The notes beneath the pieces were generated by a model. It saw nothing but the letters and a program-made list of their open reading frames with translations, searched no databases and was not told the origin of the DNA. Below are positions 15,156 to 23,883 of a DNA stretch of 64,000 bases, one piece after another (the first letter of the stretch is position 1; every line of letters begins with the position of its first letter). Made by a program: the position numbers and the translations under genes. This DNA is from Streptomyces cucumeris. Its GTDB lineage: Bacteria; Actinomycetota; Actinomycetes; Streptomycetales; Streptomycetaceae. The stretch lies in the NCBI RefSeq assembly GCF_024295805.1, contig NZ_JANCLX010000024.1, positions 1 to 64,000 on the forward strand, given 5' to 3'.

Positions 15156-16385
15156 GTGCGCTTCGGCGTCAACTACACCCCCACGCGCGGCTGGTTCCAC
15201 CACTGGCTGGACTTCGACATCGACGAGGTCCGCGCCGATCTGGACTCCATCGCGGCCCTGGGACTGGACCACATCCGGGTCTTCCCGCTGTGGCCGGTCT
15301 TCCACCCCAACCGCTCCCTGATCCGTCCGCGCGCGGTCGAGCAGCTGGTCCAGCTCGTCGACGCGGCGGCCGAGCGCGGTCTCGAGGTGAACGTGGACGG
15401 TCTGCAGGGCCATCTGTCCAGCTTCGACTTCATCCCCTCCTGGACCACCACCTGGCACCGCCGCAACCTCTTCACCGATCCCGATGTGGTCCGGGCCCAG
15501 GCGGAGTATCTGCGCACGCTCGCCGCCGCGCTCGCCGACCGGCCCGCGTTCCTCGGGATGACCGTCGGCAACGAGATCAACCAGTTCTCCGCCGCGCCCC
15601 ATCCCGACCCCGACCACATCACCCCCGGACAGGCCGCGGCGTGGCTGCGCGGAATGCTCGACGCCTGTGAGAAGGGGGCACCGGGACGGACCCATCTGCA
15701 CGCCTCCTACGACGCCGCCTGGTACCACGAGGACCACCCGTTCACCCCCGCCCACTCGGCCCGGCTCGGCGCCGCCACCGCCGTGCACTCCTGGGTGTTC
15801 AACGGCACCGCGCAGCGCCACGGGGCCGCGGGCGCCGCCACCGCACTGCACGCCGCGTACCTCATCGAGCTGTCCAAGGCATGGGCGACGGACCCCCACC
15901 GCCCGGTCTGGTTGCAGGAGGTCGGCGCGCCCGCGCCGCACATCCCGCCCGAGCGGGCCGCCGCCTTCACCGCGGCGACGGTCGACCGGGCGCTGGACTG
16001 CACCGATGTCTGGGGCGTGACCTGGTGGTGTTCGCACGACGTGGACCGCGGGCTCGCCGACTTCCCCGAGCTGGAGTACGGGCTCGGGCTGCTCACCAAC
16101 GACCGCCGGGTCAAGCCCGCCGGTCGGGCGCTCGCCCGCTGCGTCCGGGAGTGGCGGGAGCGGGTTCCCGCCCCGCGCACCACCGCGCTGGTGGCGGAGG
16201 CCGGGGAGGAGTCCGCCCGGGGGCGTACGGGGTGCGCGCCGGGCGGGGTGTTCTTCGAAGCCTGGATGCGGGCCGCCGCGCAGGGACTGCGACCGGCCGT
16301 GGTGCTGGCCGAACGGGCCACGGACGCCGCGCACTTGGCGGCGCGCGGCATCACGGAGGTGCTGACGGTCGACGCCCTCGGATGA
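15156..16385 (+). CDS. GH5-type glycosidase, likely beta-mannosidase (GH5_18-like)
   Basis: A 409-residue cytoplasmic TIM-barrel glycosidase without a signal peptide. Clan GH-A residues are visible: the acid/base E140 in TVGNEINQF and the nucleophile E255 in WLQEVGAP. A conserved N-terminal MRFGVNYTPTRGWFHHW and the HIRVFPLWPVFHPN strand support family GH5. Subfamily 18 enzymes split the Man-beta-1,4-GlcNAc core left after N-glycan trimming, and the neighbours (GH85, GH38, sugar importer) make that the likely role; the subfamily is my inference. The GTG at 15156 follows AGGGA by ten bases. Confidence 0.8.
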   Translation: MRFGVNYTPTRGWFHHWLDFDIDEVRADLDSIAALGLDHIRVFPLWPVFHPNRSLIRPRAVEQLVQLVDAAAERGLEVNVDGLQGHLSSFDFIPSWTTTWHRRNLFTDPDVVRAQAEYLRTLAAALADRPAFLGMTVGNEINQFSAAPHPDPDHITPGQAAAWLRGMLDACEKGAPGRTHLHASYDAAWYHEDHPFTPAHSARLGAATAVHSWVFNGTAQRHGAAGAATALHAAYLIELSKAWATDPHRPVWLQEVGAPAPHIPPERAAAFTAATVDRALDCTDVWGVTWWCSHDVDRGLADFPELEYGLGLLTNDRRVKPAGRALARCVREWRERVPAPRTTALVAEAGEESARGRTGCAPGGVFFEAWMRAAAQGLRPAVVLAERATDAAHLAARGITEVLTVDALG

Positions 16386-16426
16386 ACCGCTCACCACCAC
16401 CTGACCTCCCAGCGAAGGAGTCCGGC

Positions 16427-18535
16427 GTGTACGACAGATCCATACGACCCGGGACCGGGACCACCCACCCCGGCCGCCGCCGTGTACTGGCCGTGGGCGC
16501 CGCCACGGCGGCGGCCACCGCCCTTCCCCCGGCCGTCGCCGGCGCGGCGGGCCGGGCACGTGGCCGCACCGCCGCGGATCCGCGGCCGTACGCCTCGTAC
16601 TGGTTCCCGGACAGCCTGCCCTCCGGCAGTCCGGGGGACGGTGTCGTCTGGCGCAGCCTGCTGGCGTGGACCCCGCGGTCCGATCCGGATCTCGCGTTCA
16701 ACACCGCGACCGTCCCCCTTGCTTCCCGTTTCGCCCCGGTGGCGCCGAACACCACGGCGCGCACCGGTCAGGCACGGGTGTCCGCCCTGGCCGCGTTCGC
16801 CCCCACCGCGGGCAATCCCTCCCAGGGCTCCCCGACCGCCGACTTCTACGCGCTCACCCACTGGGCCTACCTGGATGAGCTGGTGTTCTGGGGCGGCTCC
16901 TCGGGCGAGGGGCTGATCCTCGCGCCCAACGCGCCCGTGGTGGACGCCGCGCACCGCAACGGGGTCCCCGTGCTCGGCACGGTCTTTCTGCCGCCGGTGG
17001 CCTACGGCGGGCAGCTCCGCTGGACGCGCGACCTGGTCCGGCGCGGGAACGACGGCGGGTTCCCGGTTGCGGACAAGCTGATCGAGGTGGCGCGGACCTA
17101 CGGCTTCGACGGCTGGTTCATCAACGCCGAGACCGACGGCGGCGACGCCCGGCTGGCCACCGATATGAAGGACTTCCTGCGCCATCTGCGCGACCGCGCC
17201 GGGGGGCTGCGGATCACCTGGTACGACGCGATGGTCGACAGTGGCGCGGTGCGCTGGCAGAACGCGCTCAACGACCGCAACTCCGCCTTCTTCCGCGCCT
17301 CCGGCACCATGTTCCTGAACTTCGACTGGAGCGGGCCGGGACTGGCCTCCTCGGGACGGCTCGCGGAGGACCTCGGCCGCGACCGCCATGAGCTGTGGGC
17401 CGGGATCGACGTGGAGTCCCGTGGCTATGACACCCCGGTGGACTGGGACGCCGTCGTCCCCGCCGACACCGCGCACACCACGTCCTACGGTTTCTACCGC
17501 CCGGAGTGGACCTGGACCAGCCTCCCGTCGGGGCAGCGCGAACCGGGCGCCTTCCACGCCCGTGACGACCGCTTCTGGACCGGCGCCTCCCTCGATCCGT
17601 CGGCACCGGGCAGCGGCACCGGAGGGTGGCGGGCGCCCGCCCTCTCCGTGGCGGACCGTTCCACCGTCACCGCGCTGCCGTTCGCCACCTCCTTCAACAC
17701 CGGCCACGGGCTGCGCTGGTACGAGGAGGGCACGGTGGTGTCGGACACCGCCTGGAACCATCTGGGACTCCAGGACCGGCTGCCCGGACGCCGCTGGGTG
17801 GTGCGCACCGGCGCCGCCCGCCCCGCCGTCACCTTCGACTTCGCCGACGCGTGGCGCGGTGGCAGCAGTCTGCTGGTGGACGGCGTCCTGGGCGCGCCGA
17901 CCACGGTCGAACTGCACTCGGTGCGGCTTCCGCTGTCCCCCGCCACCGTGGTGGAACTGACCCATCGCGCCGACACCGGATCGGCTGCGGTCCGGGTGGA
18001 GCTGGCCGTGGCCGTCCGGGAGCCGGACGCACCGGGTGGCGCCTACGACTTCGTCCACGTCCCCGCGGGCACCCTGCGCGCGAGCGGTGGCTGGACCACC
18101 GCCACCGTGCGGATCGGACGGCGGCTGCGCGGGCTGCGGGCGGATTCGGTGCGCGCCTTCGGGGTGCGGCTGACCTCGCCCGGCGGGGGCACCGCGCGCT
18201 GGCGGCTGGGCGGACTCGCCGTACACGACGCGGCGCCCGCGGTGCCGGACGCGCCCGGAGCGCTGACGGTGACGGCGTCCCGGCCCGGCGCCGAGGCCGG
18301 CACGGCGGCGCTGCGGCTGGCCTGGGGGCGCTCGTCCGGGGCCGTACGCCACTACGAGCTGCACCAGGTGCTGCCGGACGGCGGCCGGCGCTTCCTCGGC
18401 GGTACGTGTGGCACCGCCTTCTACGTTCCCGCGCTGCGCCGGGCGGACGGCGAGACCGCGTCCCGGATCGATGTCCGGGCCGTGGACGAGCTGTTCCGCT
18501 CCTCCCGGCCCTCCTCCGTCCCGTTCGTCTGGTAG
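16427..18535 (+). CDS. Secreted GH85 endo-beta-N-acetylglucosaminidase
   Basis: A 702-residue extracellular enzyme. A Tat signal (HPGRRRVLAVGAATAAATAL, cleavage likely after VAGAA) leads to a GH85 catalytic domain starting at YASYWFPDSLPSG. The catalytic pair is N233 and E235 in FDGWFINAETDG; GH85 enzymes use the Asn to orient the substrate acetamido group and the Glu as acid. C-terminal beta-sandwich and fibronectin-like regions follow (about 460-702). It should cut between the two GlcNAc residues of the N-glycan core. I chose the GTG at 16427 with AAGGAG six bases upstream. An in-frame ATG at 16382 overlaps the previous stop but lacks a ribosome site. Confidence 0.9.
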   Translation: MYDRSIRPGTGTTHPGRRRVLAVGAATAAATALPPAVAGAAGRARGRTAADPRPYASYWFPDSLPSGSPGDGVVWRSLLAWTPRSDPDLAFNTATVPLASRFAPVAPNTTARTGQARVSALAAFAPTAGNPSQGSPTADFYALTHWAYLDELVFWGGSSGEGLILAPNAPVVDAAHRNGVPVLGTVFLPPVAYGGQLRWTRDLVRRGNDGGFPVADKLIEVARTYGFDGWFINAETDGGDARLATDMKDFLRHLRDRAGGLRITWYDAMVDSGAVRWQNALNDRNSAFFRASGTMFLNFDWSGPGLASSGRLAEDLGRDRHELWAGIDVESRGYDTPVDWDAVVPADTAHTTSYGFYRPEWTWTSLPSGQREPGAFHARDDRFWTGASLDPSAPGSGTGGWRAPALSVADRSTVTALPFATSFNTGHGLRWYEEGTVVSDTAWNHLGLQDRLPGRRWVVRTGAARPAVTFDFADAWRGGSSLLVDGVLGAPTTVELHSVRLPLSPATVVELTHRADTGSAAVRVELAVAVREPDAPGGAYDFVHVPAGTLRASGGWTTATVRIGRRLRGLRADSVRAFGVRLTSPGGGTARWRLGGLAVHDAAPAVPDAPGALTVTASRPGAEAGTAALRLAWGRSSGAVRHYELHQVLPDGGRRFLGGTCGTAFYVPALRRADGETASRIDVRAVDELFRSSRPSSVPFVW

Positions 18536-18570
18536 TCCCCCGTCCGCCCGCAGCCAAGGAGTACCGCCCC

Positions 18571-21570
18571 ATGCACAGCGACCGTGCCGTCACCGAAGCC
18601 CGGCTGAAGCGCGTCCTGGAGGAGCGCATCCGCCCGGCGGTGTACCCGGAGTCCGTACCGCTGGAGACCGGCATCTGGAACGCCCCGGGCGAACCGGTGC
18701 CCGTGGCCGAGGGGCTGGCCGCTCCCCGCGGCCCCATCGAGGTCGGCGCGGCCTGGGGGCCGCCGTGGGGCACCAGCTGGTTCACGGTGCGCGGCACGGT
18801 CCCGGAGGCGTGGGCGGGCCGGACCGCGGAAGCCGTGCTGGACCTGGGCTTCGACGAGAACATGCCGGGATTCCAGTGCGAGGGGCTGGTCTACCGGCCG
18901 GACGGCTCCCCGGTGAAGGGGCTCAACCCGCGCAACCAGTGGGTGCGGGTGGGAGCCCCGGTGGCGGGCGGTGAGGAGGTGGTGCTGCACATCGAGGCCG
19001 CCTCCAACCCGGTCGTGCTGGACTACCACCCCTTCGTGCCGACCCGGCTGGGCGATCCGGCGACGGCGGGCAGCGAACCGCAGTACCGGCTGGCCCGGAT
19101 GGACCTCGCCGTGTTCGACACGACGGTGTGGGAGCTGGTGCAGGACCTCGAGGTGCTGGGCGAGCTGATGGCGGAGCTCTCGCCCGACACCCCGCGCCGC
19201 TGGGAGATCCTGCGCGCGGTCGAACGGGCCCTGGACGCCGTGGACCTGCAGGACGTGGGCGGTACGGCGGCCCGCGCCCGGGAGCAGCTGGCGGAGGTGC
19301 TGGCGTCCCCGGCCCATGCCTCGGCGCACCGGATCAGCGCGGTGGGCCATGCCCATATCGACTCGGCGTGGCTGTGGCCGCTGCGGGAGACGGTGCGCAA
19401 GGTGGCCCGCACCACCGCGAACATGACGGCGCTGCTGGAGGATGAGCCGGACTTCGTCTACGCGATGAGCCAGGCGCAGCAGTTCGCCTGGCTCAAGGAG
19501 CACCGGCCGGAGGTGTACGCCCGGGTCAAGAAGGCCGTGGCCGAGGGCCGGTTCATCCCCGTGGGCGGGATGTGGGTGGAGTCGGACACCAATATGCCGG
19601 GATCGGAGGCGCTCGCGCGGCAGTTCGTACACGGCAAGCGGTTCTTCCTGGAGGAGTTCGGGATCGAGACCGAGGAGGTGTGGCTGCCGGACACCTTCGG
19701 CTACTCGGCCGCGCTGCCACAGCTGGTGAAACAGGCGGGGGCGAAGTGGTTCCTCACCCAGAAGATCTCCTGGAGCCAGACCAACGCCTTTCCCCATCAC
19801 ACCTTCTGGTGGGAGGGGCTGGACGGCACCCGGGTGTTCACCCACTTCCCGCCGATCGACACCTACAACGCGCAACTGTCCGGCAAGGAGGTCGCGCACG
19901 CGGTCCGCAACTTCCGGGAGAAGGGGTCGGCGGGGCGTTCGCTGGCTCCCACCGGCTGGGGCGACGGCGGCGGTGGCACCACCCGCGAGATGGTGGCCCG
20001 GGCCAAGCGGCTGGCGGATCTGGAGGGTTCGGCCACGGTCGCCTTCGAGCGTCCGTCGGCGTTCTTCGAGAAGGCCCGGGAGGAGTACGGACACGCCCCG
20101 GTGTGGATGGGCGAGCTGTATCTGGAGCTGCACCGGGCGACGCTGACCAGCCAGGCCAGGACCAAGCAGGGCAACCGGCGCGCCGAGCACCTGCTGCGCG
20201 AGGCCGAACTGTGGGCGGCGACGGCGGCGGTGCGGACCGGTTTCCGCTATCCGTACGAGGAACTGGACCGGCTGTGGAAGACGGTGCTGCTGCACCAGTT
20301 CCACGACATCCTGCCGGGGTCCTCGATCGCCTGGGTGCACCGGGAGGCGGAGCGCACCTACGCCCGCGTCGCCGAGGAGCTGGAAGGGATCGTCGCGCAG
20401 TCGCTCGCCGCGCTGGCCGGGGACGGTGACGCGGAGCTGGTGTTCAATGCGGCGCCACACCGGCGGGCCGGGGTTCCGGCGGGCGGCGCCGCACCGGTCC
20501 GGCCGGGCCCGGACGACGCCCCGGTGCACAGCGCACCGCGCGAGGGCGGCGGCTTCGTCCTCGACAACGGGCTGCTGCGGGTCGGTATCGACGGCCACGG
20601 GCTGGTGGTCTCGGTGTACGACCTCGTCGCGGACCGCGAGACGGTGGCCCCCGGAGAGGCGGCCAACCTCCTCCAACTGCACCCGGACTTCCCGAACATG
20701 TGGGATGCCTGGGACGTCGACCACTTCTACCGGAACACGGTCACCGATCTCCGGGACGTCCGGGAGCTGGCGTGGGTGGACGGTTCGGTGCGGGTGGTGC
20801 GCGTCTTCGGCTCCTCCCGGGTCGAGCAGCGGCTCACGCTCCCCGCGGGCGAGCGGCGGCTGGAGATCGACACCGAGGTGGACTGGCACGAGACGGAGAA
20901 GTTCCTCAAGGCGGCCTTCCCGCTGGACCTGCGCAGCGACCGGATCGCCGCCGAGACGCAGTTCGGCCATCTCCACCGGCCCACGCACACCAACACCAGC
21001 TGGGACGCGGCGAAGTTCGAGGCGTGCCAGCACCGTTTCGTCCAGGTGGAGGAGCCGGGGTGGGGCACCGCACTGGTCAATGACGCGACCTACGGCTACG
21101 ACGTCACGCGGACCGCGCACACCACGACCGTCCGGCTGTCGCTGCTGCGCGCCCCGCGCTTCCCGGATCCGCACACCGACCAGGGGACGCACCGCTTCCG
21201 CTACGCGCTGGTGCCGGGGGCGACGGTCGGGGACGCGGTGCGGGAGGGGTACCGGATCAATCTGCCCGAGCGGCGGGTGCCGGGCGCCGCGGCCGTGGCG
21301 CCGCTGGTGTCGGTGGCGGACGACGCCGTGGTGGTGACGGCGGTCAAACTGGCCGATGACGGCAGTGGCGATGTGGTGGTGCGGCTGTACGAGTCGCGGG
21401 GCGGCCGCGCGCGGACCCGACTGACCGCCGGATTCCCGCTGTCCGGCGCCGTGTTCTGCGATCTGCTGGAGCGGCCGACCGGGCCGGCCGCCCCTGAGGG
21501 TGCGAACTGCCCGCTGGTACTGGGCCCGTTCGAGATCGTCACCCTGCGTCTCTCGCGCACCACCGAGTGA
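18571..21570 (+). CDS. GH38 alpha-mannosidase
   Basis: A 999-residue cytoplasmic alpha-mannosidase. Zinc and catalytic residues are identifiable by family pattern: H262 and D264 in GHAHIDSAWLWPL, nucleophile D374 in WLPDTFGYSAALPQ, and H578 in LHQFHDILPGSSIAW. N-terminal beta domain, middle GH38 domain and C-terminal beta domains fit the class II mannosidase layout and length. The start is the ATG at 18571 with AAGGAG upstream. In this operon it would trim alpha-linked mannose from imported N-glycan fragments before the GH5 enzyme acts. It is the last gene of the locus; a Crp-type site begins 5 nt after its stop. Confidence 0.95.
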   Translation: MHSDRAVTEARLKRVLEERIRPAVYPESVPLETGIWNAPGEPVPVAEGLAAPRGPIEVGAAWGPPWGTSWFTVRGTVPEAWAGRTAEAVLDLGFDENMPGFQCEGLVYRPDGSPVKGLNPRNQWVRVGAPVAGGEEVVLHIEAASNPVVLDYHPFVPTRLGDPATAGSEPQYRLARMDLAVFDTTVWELVQDLEVLGELMAELSPDTPRRWEILRAVERALDAVDLQDVGGTAARAREQLAEVLASPAHASAHRISAVGHAHIDSAWLWPLRETVRKVARTTANMTALLEDEPDFVYAMSQAQQFAWLKEHRPEVYARVKKAVAEGRFIPVGGMWVESDTNMPGSEALARQFVHGKRFFLEEFGIETEEVWLPDTFGYSAALPQLVKQAGAKWFLTQKISWSQTNAFPHHTFWWEGLDGTRVFTHFPPIDTYNAQLSGKEVAHAVRNFREKGSAGRSLAPTGWGDGGGGTTREMVARAKRLADLEGSATVAFERPSAFFEKAREEYGHAPVWMGELYLELHRATLTSQARTKQGNRRAEHLLREAELWAATAAVRTGFRYPYEELDRLWKTVLLHQFHDILPGSSIAWVHREAERTYARVAEELEGIVAQSLAALAGDGDAELVFNAAPHRRAGVPAGGAAPVRPGPDDAPVHSAPREGGGFVLDNGLLRVGIDGHGLVVSVYDLVADRETVAPGEAANLLQLHPDFPNMWDAWDVDHFYRNTVTDLRDVRELAWVDGSVRVVRVFGSSRVEQRLTLPAGERRLEIDTEVDWHETEKFLKAAFPLDLRSDRIAAETQFGHLHRPTHTNTSWDAAKFEACQHRFVQVEEPGWGTALVNDATYGYDVTRTAHTTTVRLSLLRAPRFPDPHTDQGTHRFRYALVPGATVGDAVREGYRINLPERRVPGAAAVAPLVSVADDAVVVTAVKLADDGSGDVVVRLYESRGGRARTRLTAGFPLSGAVFCDLLERPTGPAAPEGANCPLVLGPFEIVTLRLSRTTE

Positions 21571-21575
21571 AATGA

Positions 21576-21591
21576 TGTGATGCACATCACA
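21576..21591. promoter_or_regulatory. Perfect Crp-type operator TGTGA-N6-TCACA
   Basis: TGTGATGCACATCACA is a fully symmetric match to the cAMP receptor protein consensus; Streptomyces Crp recognises closely related GTG-N6-type sites. It lies in the 158-bp gap between the GH38 stop and the cell-wall hydrolase gene, 138 bp upstream of that start. No other clear promoter element was identified in the gap. Confidence 0.7.
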
Positions 21592-21728
21592 TACCGGAGG
21601 GAGGGTCGCAGCACAGCGCCACGCGGCCCTCTTTCCGGGTCAACTCCCTCTTGTTGTGGCCGAATCGGGCCCCTTATGTTTGGCGCGCCCGGCAGTCGCC
21701 GCACCGGCATCAGGAGAAGGAGCCGTCC

Positions 21729-22955
21729 ATGCCCTTACGGGGACGCCACCGCCGTCCGAAGCCCCACCGGATCTCCCGCGCCTCGCTGAGTGTGACGGCG
21801 GGCGGCGCCGGACTCGCCCTGCCACTGGTCGGCGCCACGGGCGCGCACGCGGCCTCGGAGGGCACCTGGGACAAGGTCGCCCGGTGCGAGTCCACCAGTA
21901 CCTGGGACATCAACACCGGCAACGGCTTCTACGGCGGACTCCAGTTCACCCAGAGCACCTGGAAGGCATACGGCGGCACCGCATACGCGGCACGGGCCGA
22001 TCTGGCCACCAAGGACCAGCAGATCGCCGTCGCGGAGAAGGTCCTCGACGCCCAGGGGCCCGGTGCCTGGCCGGTCTGCTCCGGCAAGGCCGGGCTGAGC
22101 CGGGACGCCGCCGAGCCCCGGAGCGCTCCCGAGACCCTCAAGGCGGCCGCGCGGCAGACCGAGCGGAAGCAGCCCCCGCACAGCAAGCCCACACCCACCC
22201 GGCTGCCCGGCCAGGCGCCGTCCGGCTCCGGCCGCTATGTGGTGGTCGGCGGCGACTCGCTCTCCGGGATCGCCGACGACCACAACGTGCGCGGCGGCTG
22301 GCGGACCCTGTACGAGACCAACCGGCAGACCATCGGCGATGATCCGGACCTGATCCATCCCGGTCAGAAGCTGGCCCTGAGCGGCAGCGGCAGAGCCACG
22401 CCCGAGAGATCCGCACCGAAGGCGGACACCACGCCGAAGGCCAAGCCCAGGCCGAAGCCCGAGACCCACCACAAGGCCAAGCCCAAGCCGCAGCCGGAGA
22501 AGCAGCACCCCAGCCGCCAGCGGTCCACCGCCAAGCCCGCCACCGGTGCCGGGTTCAGCGCGCCGGTCAGCGGGGTCACCCCGACCACGGCGTACCGCGC
22601 CTCCGGGTCCAGCTGGTCCAGCGGACACCACACCGGCGTGGACTTCCCCGTGGGCGTGGGCACCTCGGTGAAGGCCGTCAGCACCGGCCGGGTGGTCTCG
22701 GCCGGCTGGGCCGACGCCTACGGGTACGAGGTGGTCATCCGGCACCCGGACGGCCGGTACAGCCAGTACGCCCACCTCTCCCAGCTGTCGGTGCGGGCGG
22801 GCCAGAGCGTCAACGGCGGTCAGCAGGTCGGCCGTTCCGGCTCCACCGGCAACACCACCGGTCCGCATCTGCACTTCGAGATCCGCACGGGCCCCGGCTA
22901 CGGATCCGACATCAACCCGTTGGCCTATCTGCGCGCCCACGGCGTCCGGATCTGA
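21729..22955 (+). CDS. Resuscitation-promoting-factor-like hydrolase with LysM and M23 peptidase domains
   Basis: A 408-residue secreted cell-wall enzyme. A signal peptide (ending near AHAAS, about residue 43) is followed by a transglycosylase-like Rpf domain (WDKVARCESTSTWDINTGNG; the Glu in RCES is catalytic). A LysM motif follows (YVVVGGDSLSGIADDHN to IHPGQKLAL), then a Lys/Pro-rich linker and an M23 endopeptidase domain with metal ligands in HHTGVDFPVG and HLHFEIR. It could cut both glycan strands and peptide bridges during germination or growth. The domain order resembles the LysM-M23 member of the Streptomyces Rpf set. GAAGGAG precedes the ATG at 21729. An upstream Crp-like site suggests cAMP control. 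Confidence 0.9.
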   Translation: MPLRGRHRRPKPHRISRASLSVTAGGAGLALPLVGATGAHAASEGTWDKVARCESTSTWDINTGNGFYGGLQFTQSTWKAYGGTAYAARADLATKDQQIAVAEKVLDAQGPGAWPVCSGKAGLSRDAAEPRSAPETLKAAARQTERKQPPHSKPTPTRLPGQAPSGSGRYVVVGGDSLSGIADDHNVRGGWRTLYETNRQTIGDDPDLIHPGQKLALSGSGRATPERSAPKADTTPKAKPRPKPETHHKAKPKPQPEKQHPSRQRSTAKPATGAGFSAPVSGVTPTTAYRASGSSWSSGHHTGVDFPVGVGTSVKAVSTGRVVSAGWADAYGYEVVIRHPDGRYSQYAHLSQLSVRAGQSVNGGQQVGRSGSTGNTTGPHLHFEIRTGPGYGSDINPLAYLRAHGVRI

Positions 22956-22967
22956 GGCGGACGGCCG

Positions 22968-23882
22968 TCAGGGCGCCCCGTACACCGGCTCCGGGGGCTC
23001 GGCCGCGGCGAGCAGTTCCGTCACGGCCTCCCCCGCCCCGGCGGGGGACCAGCGGGCGCCCTTGTCGGCCGTCGGCCCCCGGCGCCAGCCGTCCATCACG
23101 GTGATCCGCCCGCCATCGGCCTCGAAGACGCGGCCGGAGACCCCGGCGCAGGCGGCGGAACCGAGCCAGACCACGAGCGGTGAGACGTTCGCGGGAGCCA
23201 TCGCGTCGAAGGCTCCGGGCCGGTCGGGGGCGGCCATGGTGTCGGCGAAGGTGGCCTCCGTCATCCGGGTGCGGGCCGCCGGGGCCACCGCGTTCACCTG
23301 CACGCCGTAGCGCTCCAGTTCGGCCGCGGCGACCAGGGTGAGGCCGAGGATCCCGGCCTTGGCCGCCGCGTAGTTGCCCTGGCCGACACTGCCCATCAGC
23401 CCCGCGCCGGAGCTGGTGTGGATCACGCGGGCAACCGGTGCGCGCCCGGCCTTGCTTTCGGCACGCCAGTGCGCGGCGGCGTACCGCAACGACAGGAAGT
23501 GGCCGGTGAGATGGACACGGAGCACCGCGTCCCAGTCGTCCTCCCCGAGGTTGACGAGCATCCGGTCGCGGAGGAAACCGGCGTTGCTGACGAGGGTGTC
23601 GAGGCGGCCGTAGACGTCAAGGGCGGTGGCGATCAGGGAGGCCGCGCCGTCGGCCGAGGCGATGTCCCCGGTGTGGACGACGGCCTCGCCGCCGGCGGCC
23701 CGTATCTCCGTCACCACCTCCTGGGCCGGGTCCGCCGACCGTCCGGCGCCGTCGGGACCCGCGCCGATGTCGTTGACGACGACCTTCGCGCCCTCGGCGG
23801 CGAACGCGAGCGCGTGGGCGCGGCCGAGGCCGCGGCCCGCTCCGGTGACCACGGCGACGCGTCCCTGGCACAGTCCGCTCAT
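22968..23882 (-). CDS. Short-chain dehydrogenase, Rv3548c-like
   Basis: A 304-residue SDR with the NAD-binding TGAGRGLGRAHA motif, the VSNAG strand and the catalytic Tyr/Lys in GNYAAAKAG. Length and position match Rv3548c of M. tuberculosis, which lies in the KstR2 regulon for steroid C/D-ring breakdown. It likely oxidises or reduces a CoA-bound HIP-pathway intermediate; the exact step is unknown. The start is the ATG at 23882, one base after the stop of the upstream SDR; longer open frame upstream is not coding for it. It is convergent with the Rpf-like gene. Confidence 0.85.
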   Translation of the reverse strand: MSGLCQGRVAVVTGAGRGLGRAHALAFAAEGAKVVVNDIGAGPDGAGRSADPAQEVVTEIRAAGGEAVVHTGDIASADGAASLIATALDVYGRLDTLVSNAGFLRDRMLVNLGEDDWDAVLRVHLTGHFLSLRYAAAHWRAESKAGRAPVARVIHTSSGAGLMGSVGQGNYAAAKAGILGLTLVAAAELERYGVQVNAVAPAARTRMTEATFADTMAAPDRPGAFDAMAPANVSPLVVWLGSAACAGVSGRVFEADGGRITVMDGWRRGPTADKGARWSPAGAGEAVTELLAAAEPPEPVYGAP

Positions 23883-23883
23883 C

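Noticed and set aside
14442..16559. Long minus-strand frames opposite the transporter and GH5 genes
   Set aside because: Composition is Gly/Arg/Val-rich without motifs, and the opposite strand encodes clearly recognised proteins.
21571..21728. A ydaO-type c-di-AMP riboswitch upstream of the Rpf-like gene
   Set aside because: Such riboswitches precede some Streptomyces rpf genes, but the 158-bp gap is short and I could not find the conserved core sequence.
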